From contig NZ_NADJ01000027.1 of NCBI RefSeq assembly GCF_002196705.1, positions 1 through 64,000 of the forward strand: a DNA stretch of 64,000 nt, given 5' to 3'. The notes under the pieces were generated by a model that was given only the letters and a program-made list of their open reading frames with translations, was not told the DNA's origin and ran no database searches. The stretch comes from Desulfosporosinus sp. FKB. Its GTDB lineage: Bacteria > Bacillota > Desulfitobacteriia > Desulfitobacteriales > Desulfitobacteriaceae. A program made the position numbers and the translations under genes. Positions 1 through 9,221 of this stretch are shown here, one piece after another. How positions within the stretch are numbered: the first letter of the stretch is position 1; each line of letters starts with the position of its first letter.

Positions 1-282
1 AAATTCACCTGGGTGACCTCCGTTATTTTTTGATTGGATTCTGTTGGCCAACAGTGCATCCTCTCAAAGCTTAACGTGAGGTCGTCTTTTTTTCAAAGCT
101 CATTTTTTGTTACTCACAGGAATGCTCTTCTCCTCTAAATTCCTTTTTATCGGCGTGTTATATAAATAATAAAAACTTCTTTTTGGCTCGCATTATTAGC
201 CCTATCAAAAGTTTAATAAACCATCGAAGTTCCATATTCCTACCAACTGTATCCTCTATTTTTCTTAATCAGAAAAATGTAC
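1..282. other. intergenic leader of window, no gene seen
   Basis: No supportable coding region lies here. A perfect 14-base palindrome, CTGTTGGCCAACAG, sits at 41-54. T-rich stretches around 90 and 105 follow a weak dyad (gacctc/gaggtc) and could be part of a terminator for a gene outside the window. An open frame running right from 183 lies opposite a better-supported zinc-ribbon gene and is probably its shadow. Confidence 0.4.
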
Positions 283-474
283 TTAGCGATCTTGATTTAT
301 TTCAAACCTCGAATTACATTTTAAGCAGTCATATGTATGAGTATGCTCCGAAACTGTCCCATCCTTTCTTACGTAGCCTTTTGATTTCATTTTGTCTCTT
401 GGAATATTTAGAAGGTCACCCTTGCATATCGGACAATATTTTATATCGGGTTGAGGCCCTGTCTTGTTTGCCAT
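283..474 (-). CDS. small zinc-ribbon protein
   Basis: This 63-residue protein carries a CPIC motif near residue 14 and a CLKC motif near residue 51, the spacing of a zinc ribbon that binds one metal ion through four cysteines. The start MANKTG was chosen because GAGGGG lies 7 bases upstream. The frame stays open further upstream without a good ribosome site. It may bind nucleic acid or protein, but nothing identifies a partner. It is the last minus-strand gene on the left and follows the Wadjet/NYN block. Confidence 0.6.
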   Translation of the reverse strand: MANKTGPQPDIKYCPICKGDLLNIPRDKMKSKGYVRKDGTVSEHTHTYDCLKCNSRFEINQDR

Positions 475-658
475 TAGATTTCCCCTCTTCAATATATAAG
501 TTTTTAAATATGAGTGAGTTTGGATAAGCAAATATACAGTTCGTAGTGAAAAGTTCGGATTTGAAAACATACTAAACTATATGACAACGACAAATGGCAC
601 CCGGATTGCTTTGCTCGAATAATTCGCTACTCATAATGAGAACTTGAATAAATTACGA

Positions 659-907
659 TTATGTCTCACTATATTTAGCTAATGCTTCTCTAATTCTTTT
701 TTTGTCTCCTTCCTCGCCATTTTGAATCTTTACCAGCAAATGGGTGATCTCTTTTCTCAGTTTCTGTATATTAGTTGCTAAATAACCATCTTGAGTCCAC
801 CCTGTTTTTTCATAAATCCTTCCATCTTCCAAATTATTTAAAATATAACGAATTTCATTTAATTCTCTACTATACTCGCTTACAATATCAATCGTTTTGT
901 TTTCCAT
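659..907 (-). CDS. small conserved-looking helical protein of unknown function
   Basis: An 82-residue, charged, mostly helical protein without cysteine pairs, signal peptide or membrane segment. A GGAAGGGA ribosome site lies a few bases before the ATG. It sits between the NYN-domain gene and the zinc-ribbon gene on the same strand. I do not recognise the family. It could be an orphan antitoxin-like or regulatory protein of the defence island, but this is only suggested by position. Confidence 0.55.
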   Translation of the reverse strand: MENKTIDIVSEYSRELNEIRYILNNLEDGRIYEKTGWTQDGYLATNIQKLRKEITHLLVKIQNGEEGDKKRIREALAKYSET

Positions 908-964
908 CTAAATCCCTTCCCTATGTTAATAATAATCGCAAGCCAACAATGATTTATTAATACT

Positions 965-1603
965 TTATAGCGGCTTAACAATCCTATTGTCCACATGAAA
1001 GTAACTCTTTTGGCCTTGCTCATCCATATCATAATAGTTACCACCTGCAACAAAAGTTAATTGATAATAATAGGGATCGAGATGGATAATACTTAAGTTG
1101 CTTGGGTAATTAGCTTGTATTTGTGTATAGATTTTGCTATTAAATCCATGTTCCCATGCATAAATTTCAACATTCCATCCACGCTTTAGAGCTCTTTCTA
1201 CCTGCTTTGCGAAGCTTGTACCGTAATCTGATACTTTTCCGTCGCCAGTAAGAATTATTAATGTCTGGGGTGCTTCAAAATCTAGTAATGCATCTGATAT
1301 TTTTAAGTGCAAAAGTTCATCAACTGCTTGTTCTTTTTGAACTCCATCCCCAGTATCAACCCGATATAGCAAATCCGTATTGTAGCCCATTTGTCTAGCA
1401 TAATCCCATAGTTGTCGGCATTCCGGCGGTACCGAACCTGCCATACATTTACTGGCTGCGTTTCTGCCTTTCATAATTAAGTCGTTTAGATTTCTAAAAT
1501 AAATCCTTAGAGCTAAATCTGGTACTTTAGGCTCCAAAGTTTGTTTCGTTCCCATGGCATTGCCCCAGATATTAGAGTTATCCCAAAAGATATGTATATC
1601 CAT
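965..1603 (-). CDS. NYN/PIN-like domain protein, putative RNase
   Basis: A 212-residue protein that starts MDIHIFWDNSNIW. The WDNSN motif is the first acidic site of the NYN branch of PIN-like nucleases. Further acidic positions lie in the QAVDELL segment and in ILTGDGK, followed by a predicted last strand and helix. The family cleaves RNA with a metal ion bound by these acids. The start is chosen by AAAGGAGA 8 bases upstream; an in-frame extension of 35 codons upstream has no ribosome site. It lies about 200 bases downstream of jetD on the same strand, so it may be carried along with the Wadjet operon. The activity is inferred from motifs only. Confidence 0.75.
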   Translation of the reverse strand: MDIHIFWDNSNIWGNAMGTKQTLEPKVPDLALRIYFRNLNDLIMKGRNAASKCMAGSVPPECRQLWDYARQMGYNTDLLYRVDTGDGVQKEQAVDELLHLKISDALLDFEAPQTLIILTGDGKVSDYGTSFAKQVERALKRGWNVEIYAWEHGFNSKIYTQIQANYPSNLSIIHLDPYYYQLTFVAGGNYYDMDEQGQKSYFHVDNRIVKPL

Positions 1604-1808
1604 TTTCGACTCTCCTTTAAAAGCCATTTTTAATATTATATACCGATGGTTCAGCCTACTTTTCATCCTCGATAAACGCTTCATTTTCTTGATTATATAC
1701 ACATACAAAATCGTAGAACCTAAGTTCCTTGTATTTTGCTACCTTCCAGACTTCCTCCTGTTTTCAGAATAATAACTCACAAAACTTTGTTTAGCCCCAT
1801 TAGGCGTA

Positions 1809-2999
1809 TTAACCATTATACTCCAAACGCTCAACCGCCCCTTTCACATCCTGAAAAGAAACCCTCTCCTGTTCCAAACGAACTCCCTGGCCCCAAGTAT
1901 TGTTTTGCAGGGAAGACAACAGCTGGTTTTCATCTGCCGTCAACCGATTCAACTGTGTGAAGGAAGGCTTCTCCTCTATGACCCATAGATGCTGATGGCT
2001 CATCAATATCCTTTCATTCATAAGCAGCGACTGGGCTTGAGGCAAAAAGCTGCGGACTTGGTCCAAAATGGCAAAGCCGTGGGTATCGATATCTCCCCAA
2101 TAGTAAATTTCTTTCTCTTTCAACCAAAGCACGGACTTCAACACCTCAACACCGTATCCCAGCCCGAAGATCACCAACGCTTCTTTGATATCTGGAAAGC
2201 ATAAGCCATTGATTTCATTCTCGGTTATAAAAACCTTGGAAGCTGGAGACTTGAATTCCGCCAGCTGTTCCACCGGAATCGTCAGATCGGAAATCCCCTT
2301 AAGATACTGCTGCCGGTCAAGGAAGCGCAGCCTGACTTGCACCGGCTTAGCCTGCAATCCATAACGCAGCTCAAATGAAGGAGCGCTGTGATCAATCGCT
2401 TCATCAGGCAAAATAATATTCAATAATTCCGTCAGAAGCCCTTTTCTTTGCTCAACAAACTTGGTGTCAATCCCGGGAATATCCAGTTGCCGCAGATATA
2501 AACCGCAGCGCGGGTGACTGAAAAACCAGCTCAGCACGGCCAGGATACCGCTCCAGTCAGCTCCGGCTGCCAGTACTTTGTGAGGATGTTTAAGAATCCA
2601 TTCTTGCAAAACGGGCCATTCCTCCTGAATCAGCCGGGCAAGTTCCAGAAATTTGTCACCTTCCCGCTCTTTCCTTAACAAGCGCAGGGCATCCTTCATG
2701 GTGGGAATAAGGGCATGAGTTGGCAGGAGATTACGGCCCGATTGCCTGTGAACTATTTCCTTTTCCACCAGTTCATAGCCAAAGCCGGTCTCCTGCTTGC
2801 TCTGCTTCTTAAGCGATTGGATCCAGCGGGAGATTTCAGCAAAATTTTCATTCACCTCACTTCTTTGCGGCCTTTTCAGGAGAATGCGCAAGGGAAATAG
2901 ATCATCAGGCATCAGCAGCGATCGCAAAATCTGGCCCGAATCCCACTTCCGCCGTAACTGTTCTCGGATCCATAATGAATCAGACCACTTGATGGACAT
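1809..2999 (-). CDS. jetD: Wadjet nuclease subunit JetD (DUF3322/DUF2220)
   Basis: JetD is the DNA-cleaving subunit of the Wadjet plasmid-defence complex. The C-terminal half is TOPRIM-like: TENE near residue 259 supplies the glutamate and GDIDTHG near residue 302 supplies the DxD acids that hold the metal. Length (396 aa) fits the family. The start MSIKWSD was picked because GGGAGGTGG lies 9 bases upstream; it overlaps the end of jetC by 20 bases, indicating translational coupling. An alternative start 12 codons earlier has no comparable site. Last gene of the jetABCD operon. Confidence 0.92.
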   Translation of the reverse strand: MSIKWSDSLWIREQLRRKWDSGQILRSLLMPDDLFPLRILLKRPQRSEVNENFAEISRWIQSLKKQSKQETGFGYELVEKEIVHRQSGRNLLPTHALIPTMKDALRLLRKEREGDKFLELARLIQEEWPVLQEWILKHPHKVLAAGADWSGILAVLSWFFSHPRCGLYLRQLDIPGIDTKFVEQRKGLLTELLNIILPDEAIDHSAPSFELRYGLQAKPVQVRLRFLDRQQYLKGISDLTIPVEQLAEFKSPASKVFITENEINGLCFPDIKEALVIFGLGYGVEVLKSVLWLKEKEIYYWGDIDTHGFAILDQVRSFLPQAQSLLMNERILMSHQHLWVIEEKPSFTQLNRLTADENQLLSSLQNNTWGQGVRLEQERVSFQDVKGAVERLEYNG

Positions 3000-5900
3000 A
3001 TTGGGCCACCTCCCTGGCCTTCCGCTCTTGCTCATACTCCTGGATAGAAATGTCCCTCAGCATAGATTGATGTTTTACATCATCATGATGGACAAAGCCC
3101 ACATGAGCAATAAATTTGGCGATAGTGGGGATTTTGAGCAAGGGAGTGACAATCAGCAGCTGCAACTCCAACTTTTTAAAAAGTTCCAAGCCAAAGCGGG
3201 CGGATTCATCCGAGCTTTTCAGAAACGCTTCATCAATGACTACGAAACGGAAAGACTGGGGCCGGGATTCCTGCCCTTCCAAACCAAAATGATAGACCAG
3301 GCTGGCCGCCAGAATGGTATAGGCCAGCTTTTCCTTTTGCCCTCCGGATTTTCCGCCGGAATCGGTATAATGCTCATATTCTTCATCGCTCTCCCGCCAT
3401 CTTTCCGAAGCGGCAAATAAAAACCAGTTGCGGACATCAATGACTTTTTTGGTCCAGCGCTCATCCCTTTCGGTCTCCCCAGGCCGGCCTCGGAAGCGCT
3501 CAATGATAGCTTTCACCTGCAAGAACTTTGTTTCAGCATATTGTTCATCCTCAGAACCGCTCAGAGCCCCTTCAGTACAGGCTTTCAACTGAACTCGGAA
3601 TTCTTTAATATCCGTATCATAGGTTTCAGCATACTCCAGACGGATATACCTTCCTTCGTTATAGTCGATGGCGTTCAGGGAACCGTTAATTTGTTCAATC
3701 CGGGTCTGGATGGTATCCTGTGCCTGTTTTAATTTGGCCTGGAATAAAGCGATTTGATTAATAGCATTTTCATGCAGCAATTGCTTAAAACGCTGTTCAA
3801 ATGCCGGCAATCCGTCGCTTTGCAGCTGCTCCAGCATCCGGGCATATTCGGGCAAGCTCTCCAGATCGGAATCAATCTCTCTTGTTTCTTCAGTATATCT
3901 ATTATTATAAGCCTGCATCGCCTTAACGAGTCTATTTTTGAGCCGTCCCATCTCGTCGATCAGTGTATTGCGTTCCCTTTCGATCCAATCCAGATAATCC
4001 CGTTCCAGTGTTTTCCCATTGTCCAAGGTCAAACCGATATTCCCCAATGCCTCCGACTCATGCTGCTCCAGGAAAGGGTAAGCCTCTTCCTGCATTACCA
4101 GTGTAGCTTCAGCCGCAGTATTTGCAGTGCTCACTTTATCCTTCAGCAGAGCGTCCCGGTTATTTTCCATTGTTGTCTCATCTTTGCGGGCTTTCTCCAC
4201 AACTTTTTCATGGGTATCCTGCTTCTGCATCAATTCAGTCAACTGATTCTGGAGCCCTTGCAGGATATCGTTTTCCTGCTCCAGTTTCCTTTTCAATTTT
4301 TCTTTTTCTTTAATATCCTTTTCTGCTGTATTAGTGTCAATGTCGGCAAAATCATCAATACTAGCCATGCCGGCAACTGCCTGAACGCGCTCCTGACTCT
4401 CCCGCTGCTTCCGATAGATATCATCCAGTTCCGTATGATAAAATTGTGCCTCATTCCTTAAGTCCCGTTCGCTTTCCTCCAGAGCAGCAATTTTTTTCTG
4501 ATTGGAAAAACCCAGCACATAGCGGCGGCGGTCATTGAGCCCATGCCGATCATCTTTTTCATGACGTTTACCCCCGGTTTTCATCTGCCCGGATTGGGTG
4601 ATGGCCTGGGTTTCCCGGCGAAATTGCTCCATCGTCTCGCAGCAAACATGAGTAAAGCGCTGGCGCAGCTCCTTGCTGAGCCAGACACCGAAGGGCGTGC
4701 CGGGCTTGATGTTTAGCTTTTCGGCTGCGGAGAAAGGATTCAGCCGCCCGGAAGCAGACGTCTGTCCTTCATCCTGAACCCGGTAATAGACCAGCCGCAT
4801 CCCCAGATGGGTCCGATCTACCCACTGCATGACGGCCTGATAATGACGCTCCGGCACCAGCAGCGACAGACTGAAGCTATGCAGCAGCCTCTCAATAGCT
4901 CCTTCCCAACTCTCTTCCCCCGCTCTGACTTCCAGCAGTTCACCGACAAAAGGCAATTCGTCTTCCCCGATCTGCAGAACCTGACAGAGTTGTTGGCGTT
5001 TCTCAACGAATTCCCGGGGAATACTGGAAGTGCGGGAACGGAGAGATGCCAATTCTTGGGCCACTTGATCGGCCGCCTTATTTGCCTTGTCCTCCTCCGT
5101 AACGGCAGTCTTAAGATCCTCCCGCAAACCTCTCTGCGCTTCTTCCTCATTCCGTTTAAATTCCGCTAATTTTCTTTGGTTAGCCAGGAAAACAGCTAAC
5201 GAATCCGGCACAGGCAGCTTAAGGATTTGGGCATGACAGGTATAGGCCTCCAGATTCTTCTTGAGGCGCTTAAGAGTTTGCCTGGCGGTCTCAATATCCC
5301 GGGTTAATCTTTCCAGAGCATCTCCGCCATTAGCAAAAATAGCTCTTTCAATTTCTTTGATATTTTCAGCCAAGTCACGTTGGATTGCTTCTGCCTGTTC
5401 CCGTGCTGCAGCAGCCAAAATCAGTTTCTGCTCCTGTTTGGCTATTTCAGCACTCAGTAAAGCCAGCCTCCGCTCGGCGAACCAGGGAGCTAAAGCCTGG
5501 CGTGCTTGATTCAGCAGCCTTTGTTTGTCTTCAAGCCGGAGGCAGTGATTTCCCTGATCAACAAGGGGAGCCAGCAACTGAATCTGCAGCTTGGCTTTAA
5601 GGACAGCTTCATGTGCCCCATTCAGATCCTGAAAATGTTTGATCAGGTCATCCACGTTTTTAGCCGTATTAGGAACTTCCAACATATTGGTTCTGACAAA
5701 ATCCGTTAAAGCCTCAACCTTTTTCATAGAGATGGTCTGCTGAAACAAATCCAGAGCCTGCTCCTGAGCAATACCAAACTTACGGCGAAAGACCTCGGCA
5801 TAGCGGCCATAGTCTTCAAAGACCTGAACCCTGCTGCCGGCTTTTAAGCGTTTTTTCAGAACCCTGACCTCATTGTTAAATCTGGCAAAGTCCTGGGTGA

Positions 5901-6381
5901 TCCACATCTCTTTATCAGCTACAACATAAAAACGGACCGGAGACTTCTGGGGATCCGGGAACCAGAAAAATTGAGCCAGGGTAACATGCTGAGACAAACC
6001 CTGATCCAAAAATGTTGCCAGGATAACGGAATAGTGATTGGGGTCCCGTAAGGAATCAGGCTGACCATTTCCTTCACTGCTCCGTTTCTGACCAAAATAA
6101 CCCCGTACATAAGAGGTGACTGAACGCTCCTTGGCACTAGAATCAGCCGCTTTGTTATAAGCTACCTTCCGCGGATGAACCAAAAGGGTCGTTAATGCAT
6201 CAACCAAGGTGGATTTCCCCGACCCCACATCTCCGGTTAAGAGGCTGGTTTCTCCTTTGGGAGAAAAGGTCCAGACTTTGCCATCGAAAGTACCCCAATT
6301 ATAGACTTCAAGCTTATGTAAGCGAAATCCCGGTGTAGGGCCAAAAAGTCTGCCGGGTTCTTCCAAGTTAAACGAACTCAT
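2980..6381 (-). CDS. jetC: Wadjet SMC-like ATPase JetC
   Basis: A 1133-residue condensin-like ATPase, the motor of the Wadjet complex that extrudes DNA loops to sense small circular DNA. Walker A (GDVGSGKST) is at about 50-58, a long central coiled-coil region rich in E/K/Q/R follows, then the ABC signature SGGQKEKLAY near 1012 and Walker B VVIDEAF near 1047. Head-coil-hinge-coil-head order is intact and length is normal. The start overlaps the stop of jetB in an ATGA arrangement, and jetD begins inside its last codons, so the subunits are translationally coupled. Confidence 0.95.
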   Translation of the reverse strand: MSSFNLEEPGRLFGPTPGFRLHKLEVYNWGTFDGKVWTFSPKGETSLLTGDVGSGKSTLVDALTTLLVHPRKVAYNKAADSSAKERSVTSYVRGYFGQKRSSEGNGQPDSLRDPNHYSVILATFLDQGLSQHVTLAQFFWFPDPQKSPVRFYVVADKEMWITQDFARFNNEVRVLKKRLKAGSRVQVFEDYGRYAEVFRRKFGIAQEQALDLFQQTISMKKVEALTDFVRTNMLEVPNTAKNVDDLIKHFQDLNGAHEAVLKAKLQIQLLAPLVDQGNHCLRLEDKQRLLNQARQALAPWFAERRLALLSAEIAKQEQKLILAAAAREQAEAIQRDLAENIKEIERAIFANGGDALERLTRDIETARQTLKRLKKNLEAYTCHAQILKLPVPDSLAVFLANQRKLAEFKRNEEEAQRGLREDLKTAVTEEDKANKAADQVAQELASLRSRTSSIPREFVEKRQQLCQVLQIGEDELPFVGELLEVRAGEESWEGAIERLLHSFSLSLLVPERHYQAVMQWVDRTHLGMRLVYYRVQDEGQTSASGRLNPFSAAEKLNIKPGTPFGVWLSKELRQRFTHVCCETMEQFRRETQAITQSGQMKTGGKRHEKDDRHGLNDRRRYVLGFSNQKKIAALEESERDLRNEAQFYHTELDDIYRKQRESQERVQAVAGMASIDDFADIDTNTAEKDIKEKEKLKRKLEQENDILQGLQNQLTELMQKQDTHEKVVEKARKDETTMENNRDALLKDKVSTANTAAEATLVMQEEAYPFLEQHESEALGNIGLTLDNGKTLERDYLDWIERERNTLIDEMGRLKNRLVKAMQAYNNRYTEETREIDSDLESLPEYARMLEQLQSDGLPAFEQRFKQLLHENAINQIALFQAKLKQAQDTIQTRIEQINGSLNAIDYNEGRYIRLEYAETYDTDIKEFRVQLKACTEGALSGSEDEQYAETKFLQVKAIIERFRGRPGETERDERWTKKVIDVRNWFLFAASERWRESDEEYEHYTDSGGKSGGQKEKLAYTILAASLVYHFGLEGQESRPQSFRFVVIDEAFLKSSDESARFGLELFKKLELQLLIVTPLLKIPTIAKFIAHVGFVHHDDVKHQSMLRDISIQEYEQERKAREVAQYVHQVV

Positions 6382-6986
6382 GCCTTCACCTCCCCGTCCT
6401 TTGGTTCACCGGCATTGGCGTAACGCCGGTATTCTTCAAGCCTCTCGTTGAAATGGCTGAGCCACTCCCCGGTGACAAAATTGCGGAGAATACGCTGAAC
6501 CTCAAAACGTTCTTCATTGCCTCGTAAACGATGCAAAAAGCCCATTTTTTCCACTCGGTCGATATGCTTATCGATGTCAGCCATTAATTTTGCCTCATTG
6601 GTGGTGTCCTTCAAAAACAAGCTCAGGCGCTCGGCTATCTGCTGCCTGGTGATAATAAGCCGCTGATCCCCGGTGGTCGAATCAAACTCCACCAATTGTT
6701 TTCGCAGAAGCACAAGCAAAAGACTAACCGGATAGCTTAGTCCATGGCGAGGTACCAAACGGGGAATGGCCTCTTCGCCTTCTCCGTAAGAACGCTGCTT
6801 CAAATATCCATAACCGTCCAGTTCATCTACGATCAGGGTAAGGCCAATCTTACCCACATAATCTTCAATTTTGTTTTTCTGGGCCTGGATGACTTCCCAA
6901 TACTCCTGATCCGTTTCTTTAAATACCACATTTTTAAAAAGTGCGACGACAGTTCGTGACAATGCCAAATCATCCATTGCATTCAT
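6378..6986 (-). CDS. jetB: Wadjet kite-like subunit JetB (DUF4194)
   Basis: A 202-residue protein matching the JetB (DUF4194) type: a winged-helix, kite-like partner that bridges the JetC heads and the JetA kleisin. The sequence shows the usual mix of helices with 'GYGYLKQRSYGEGEEAIPRL' in the middle and a winged-helix tail. A run of AGGGGGG 7 bases upstream supports the first ATG; a second ATG three codons later is also possible. It ends in an ATGA overlap with jetC and lies 53 bases after jetA. Confidence 0.88.
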   Translation of the reverse strand: MNAMDDLALSRTVVALFKNVVFKETDQEYWEVIQAQKNKIEDYVGKIGLTLIVDELDGYGYLKQRSYGEGEEAIPRLVPRHGLSYPVSLLLVLLRKQLVEFDSTTGDQRLIITRQQIAERLSLFLKDTTNEAKLMADIDKHIDRVEKMGFLHRLRGNEERFEVQRILRNFVTGEWLSHFNERLEEYRRYANAGEPKDGEVKA

Positions 6987-7039
6987 GACTTAGTCCCCCC
7001 TACGGTCCATAGTCTCCTGAATTCCAAGCCGGCAAATTC

Positions 7040-8512
7040 TTAAACCCGCTGAAATATTACTTTAGCCAGCTTGGCTACTCGTCTGGTTCCTGTTTCATCC
7101 TGCCAGAATACTTCCTCCAATTCGTCGGGATGAAAGGCCGCTTGCGAGCTTTCGCTGGCAATGACCAGATAGGTAATAAGTTCGCTCAAGCCCAGCTCCA
7201 GAGGAAAATGCTCAATAATTTGCGAGAGAGAGATTCTTTCCTGAGATTGCAGCAGATAGCCAATTCTGTCTTTAAGTTTTTCCTTATCCACATAAACCTG
7301 GGAGAACAGCGCTTCCGCCGGAACATCGTCGCTTCCCGCGTCCATGATGTCGTCCTTCAGTTCCGGCCGCTGGGGAGGTGAAAATAAAGGCCTGTCTAAG
7401 GGAAGGTTGATTTCCGGTTTTACACCGTCAATTTCCATGGACCAGTCTGAGGGCGGAGTATTGCGGATTGCCACAGCCTTTCCTTCAATTTCCCGCACAA
7501 GCTGATTGATCCGGCGTTCTTCCTCCAGGAAGTTCTCATCCACATACCGCCTTAACTGCTGAGACAAAGCCGCTACCGTTTCCTGGACATGGGCCCCGGC
7601 ATTTACCCAATCATGGTGAATATAGCGAATGTTCCGGCCCGGTCCCATTTCCTGCACCGCTTTCATCTGCAGGACTTTATCCAGAGTACTCTTAAAATCA
7701 TCTTGATAAGCTGAGGACATTAAAAATTTCCAGAACGCAGCAAAACTTTTTCCTTGCTCCGATTGGGCAATCCCATCCTGTTTTGCAAAGATTGATTCCA
7801 ACAATTCTCCTTTTCCCCGTTCCCAAGTGGCAATCCGTTCCCGCATTCCCCGGTCCAGTTCCCGAAAATTCTGTTCTACAGCCCGAAAGTCGGCCAGGAT
7901 CTCTCGGGCAGTCGTCATCGCCTGCCAAAAACGCTCCTTGATTTGCGTTTCATCCAGCAGCTCCACCTGTCCTTTTTGTACCTGGATGATTTCCTGTTCA
8001 ATTTCGGCTTTACGTCGTTCAAGCTCGGCCAAGCGTAACTTTGGATCGGTTTCAGAACGCTCCACAATCTGGTGCAGGAGTTCAAATACTGTGATCAGAC
8101 GTGATTCTGTACCGATAAAAACCTGTTGCCTTAAACTCAGAAGCCACTCAATGGCTTTCTGGGCCAGGGAGGTTACATCAAAATAAGGCTCGTCCTGTCC
8201 CGGGGGATAGAATTTCCGCAGCCAGCCATGTTCATCATTGGCCCAGTCATCCAGATATTCCCTTCCCGAACGGGGAAAGAGGGAGTCTTCGCGCCCTTGA
8301 TTGAGCAGCTCAATAAAGCCCTCCAAGCGGCTGATCAATTCTTGCTCGGCAATCTGCCGCTTATTTTCCGCAATAAATTCTCTATAGAGAAAAGATGCCA
8401 CAAAAGGAGCCTGAGATGAGGTTAACAAACGCCACGCCGGATTTTTCTTGCGCAGTAACTCCAGAAACTCGAATGACATATGTTCCGAAAACTCAGTTTT
8501 TTGCTGTGCCAT
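7040..8512 (-). CDS. jetA: Wadjet kleisin-like subunit JetA (DUF3375)
   Basis: A 490-residue DUF3375-type protein, the kleisin-like subunit of the Wadjet complex. The N-terminal SFEFLELLRKKNPAWRLL segment and the central coiled coil are typical, and the C-terminal winged-helix-like part ends near VAKVIFQRV. The start MAQQKTEF is chosen because GGAGGAAA lies about 8-10 bases upstream. An in-frame extension of 33 codons (from 8611) has only a weak site and no resemblance to the usual N-terminus. First gene of the four-gene operon, divergent from the MNT-HEPN pair. Confidence 0.92.
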   Translation of the reverse strand: MAQQKTEFSEHMSFEFLELLRKKNPAWRLLTSSQAPFVASFLYREFIAENKRQIAEQELISRLEGFIELLNQGREDSLFPRSGREYLDDWANDEHGWLRKFYPPGQDEPYFDVTSLAQKAIEWLLSLRQQVFIGTESRLITVFELLHQIVERSETDPKLRLAELERRKAEIEQEIIQVQKGQVELLDETQIKERFWQAMTTAREILADFRAVEQNFRELDRGMRERIATWERGKGELLESIFAKQDGIAQSEQGKSFAAFWKFLMSSAYQDDFKSTLDKVLQMKAVQEMGPGRNIRYIHHDWVNAGAHVQETVAALSQQLRRYVDENFLEEERRINQLVREIEGKAVAIRNTPPSDWSMEIDGVKPEINLPLDRPLFSPPQRPELKDDIMDAGSDDVPAEALFSQVYVDKEKLKDRIGYLLQSQERISLSQIIEHFPLELGLSELITYLVIASESSQAAFHPDELEEVFWQDETGTRRVAKLAKVIFQRV

Positions 8513-8610
8513 CGAACGACTTTCCTCCGTTTGATTTCCTTCTCTGTTAAAATATAGATTTCGACAGCTTACATCTATTTCCTTTAAAATGTCAGCATTT
8601 TGTTGGCCCA

Positions 8611-8718
8611 TTAACCCGATACGACCTTATTATTCATGAAAAAAGCATGCAGACGGCCATCATACACCCGAAGCTGCTCTGAATGACTTGATGTAACTTT
8701 TGCAAAGATGCGCCTCAT
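8611..8718 (-). other. 35-codon open frame upstream of jetA, possible leader or remnant
   Basis: A short ATG-initiated frame (begins MRRIFAKV) ends in TAATG, overlapping the upstream in-frame ATG of the long form of jetA. It has no good ribosome site. The composition looks protein-like, so it may be a scrap of an older gene or a leader peptide. I do not recognise it. Confidence 0.25.
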
Positions 8719-8816
8719 CAGTCAGTTTTTATGCATCTCTCCATTTTCGATAGTGTTCTCCGATTTTTGTCAATTCTACTTGGCGGAAGAGGGTGAGGAG
8801 TAGGTCGGGCAACAAA

Positions 8817-8845
8817 TTGAGCAAAGTGATATTGCATGCTATAAT
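8817..8845 (+). promoter_or_regulatory. sigma-A type promoter of the MNT-HEPN operon
   Basis: TTGAGC (-35) and a perfect TATAAT (-10) are separated by exactly 17 bases. The box ends 34 bases before the antitoxin ATG, and a GAGAGGGAG ribosome site lies between them. This also shows that longer in-frame starts of the MNT gene, which would lie within the promoter, are wrong. Confidence 0.8.
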
Positions 8846-8879
8846 TCAGATAGATTTAACTCTGAGAGGGAGTGATTCT

Positions 8880-9221
8880 ATGGCATCCCTAACTAAAACG
8901 GAACAAACGGCCTTAGACAGGACAATTCAACATATACGCGATGTTTGCAAGGATAACTTAATTTCTGTGATTCTCTACGGTTCTAAAGCCCGAGGGGATT
9001 CTCTGCCTGAATCCGATATTGATATTATGATTCTTGTCCGCAATCGCGATAAAGTAGACAGAGATAAACTTTATGATTTTCTTTTACTTGACGATGTGGG
9101 TTATGACATAAATATTTCGCTCAATATTTATGAAGGGGAATACTTTAATCAGTTGTCAACAATGCATGTACCTTTTGTTAAAAATGTCCTTAAAGAAGGA
9201 GAAACATTGTGGACCGTATAG
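8880..9221 (+). CDS. MNT-type nucleotidyltransferase antitoxin
   Basis: A 113-residue minimal nucleotidyltransferase. The family signature GSKARGDSLPESDID (glycine-serine, then an aspartate pair ten residues on) starts near residue 40 and a third acid lies in the YDINISLN segment. Family members of this size adenylylate and neutralise their cognate HEPN toxin. The start MASLTK follows GAGAGGGAG. The gene overlaps the HEPN gene by 13 bases, the usual toxin-antitoxin arrangement. Confidence 0.88.
   Translation: MASLTKTEQTALDRTIQHIRDVCKDNLISVILYGSKARGDSLPESDIDIMILVRNRDKVDRDKLYDFLLLDDVGYDINISLNIYEGEYFNQLSTMHVPFVKNVLKEGETLWTV

Noticed and set aside
183-527. 114-codon rightward open frame
   Set aside because: It lies opposite the zinc-ribbon gene, has no ribosome site and its product resembles no protein type.
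3754-4461. Long rightward frames opposite jetC (also 2797-3420, 4807-5169)
   Set aside because: They are mirror frames of the SMC-like coiled coil; no ribosome sites, low-complexity composition.
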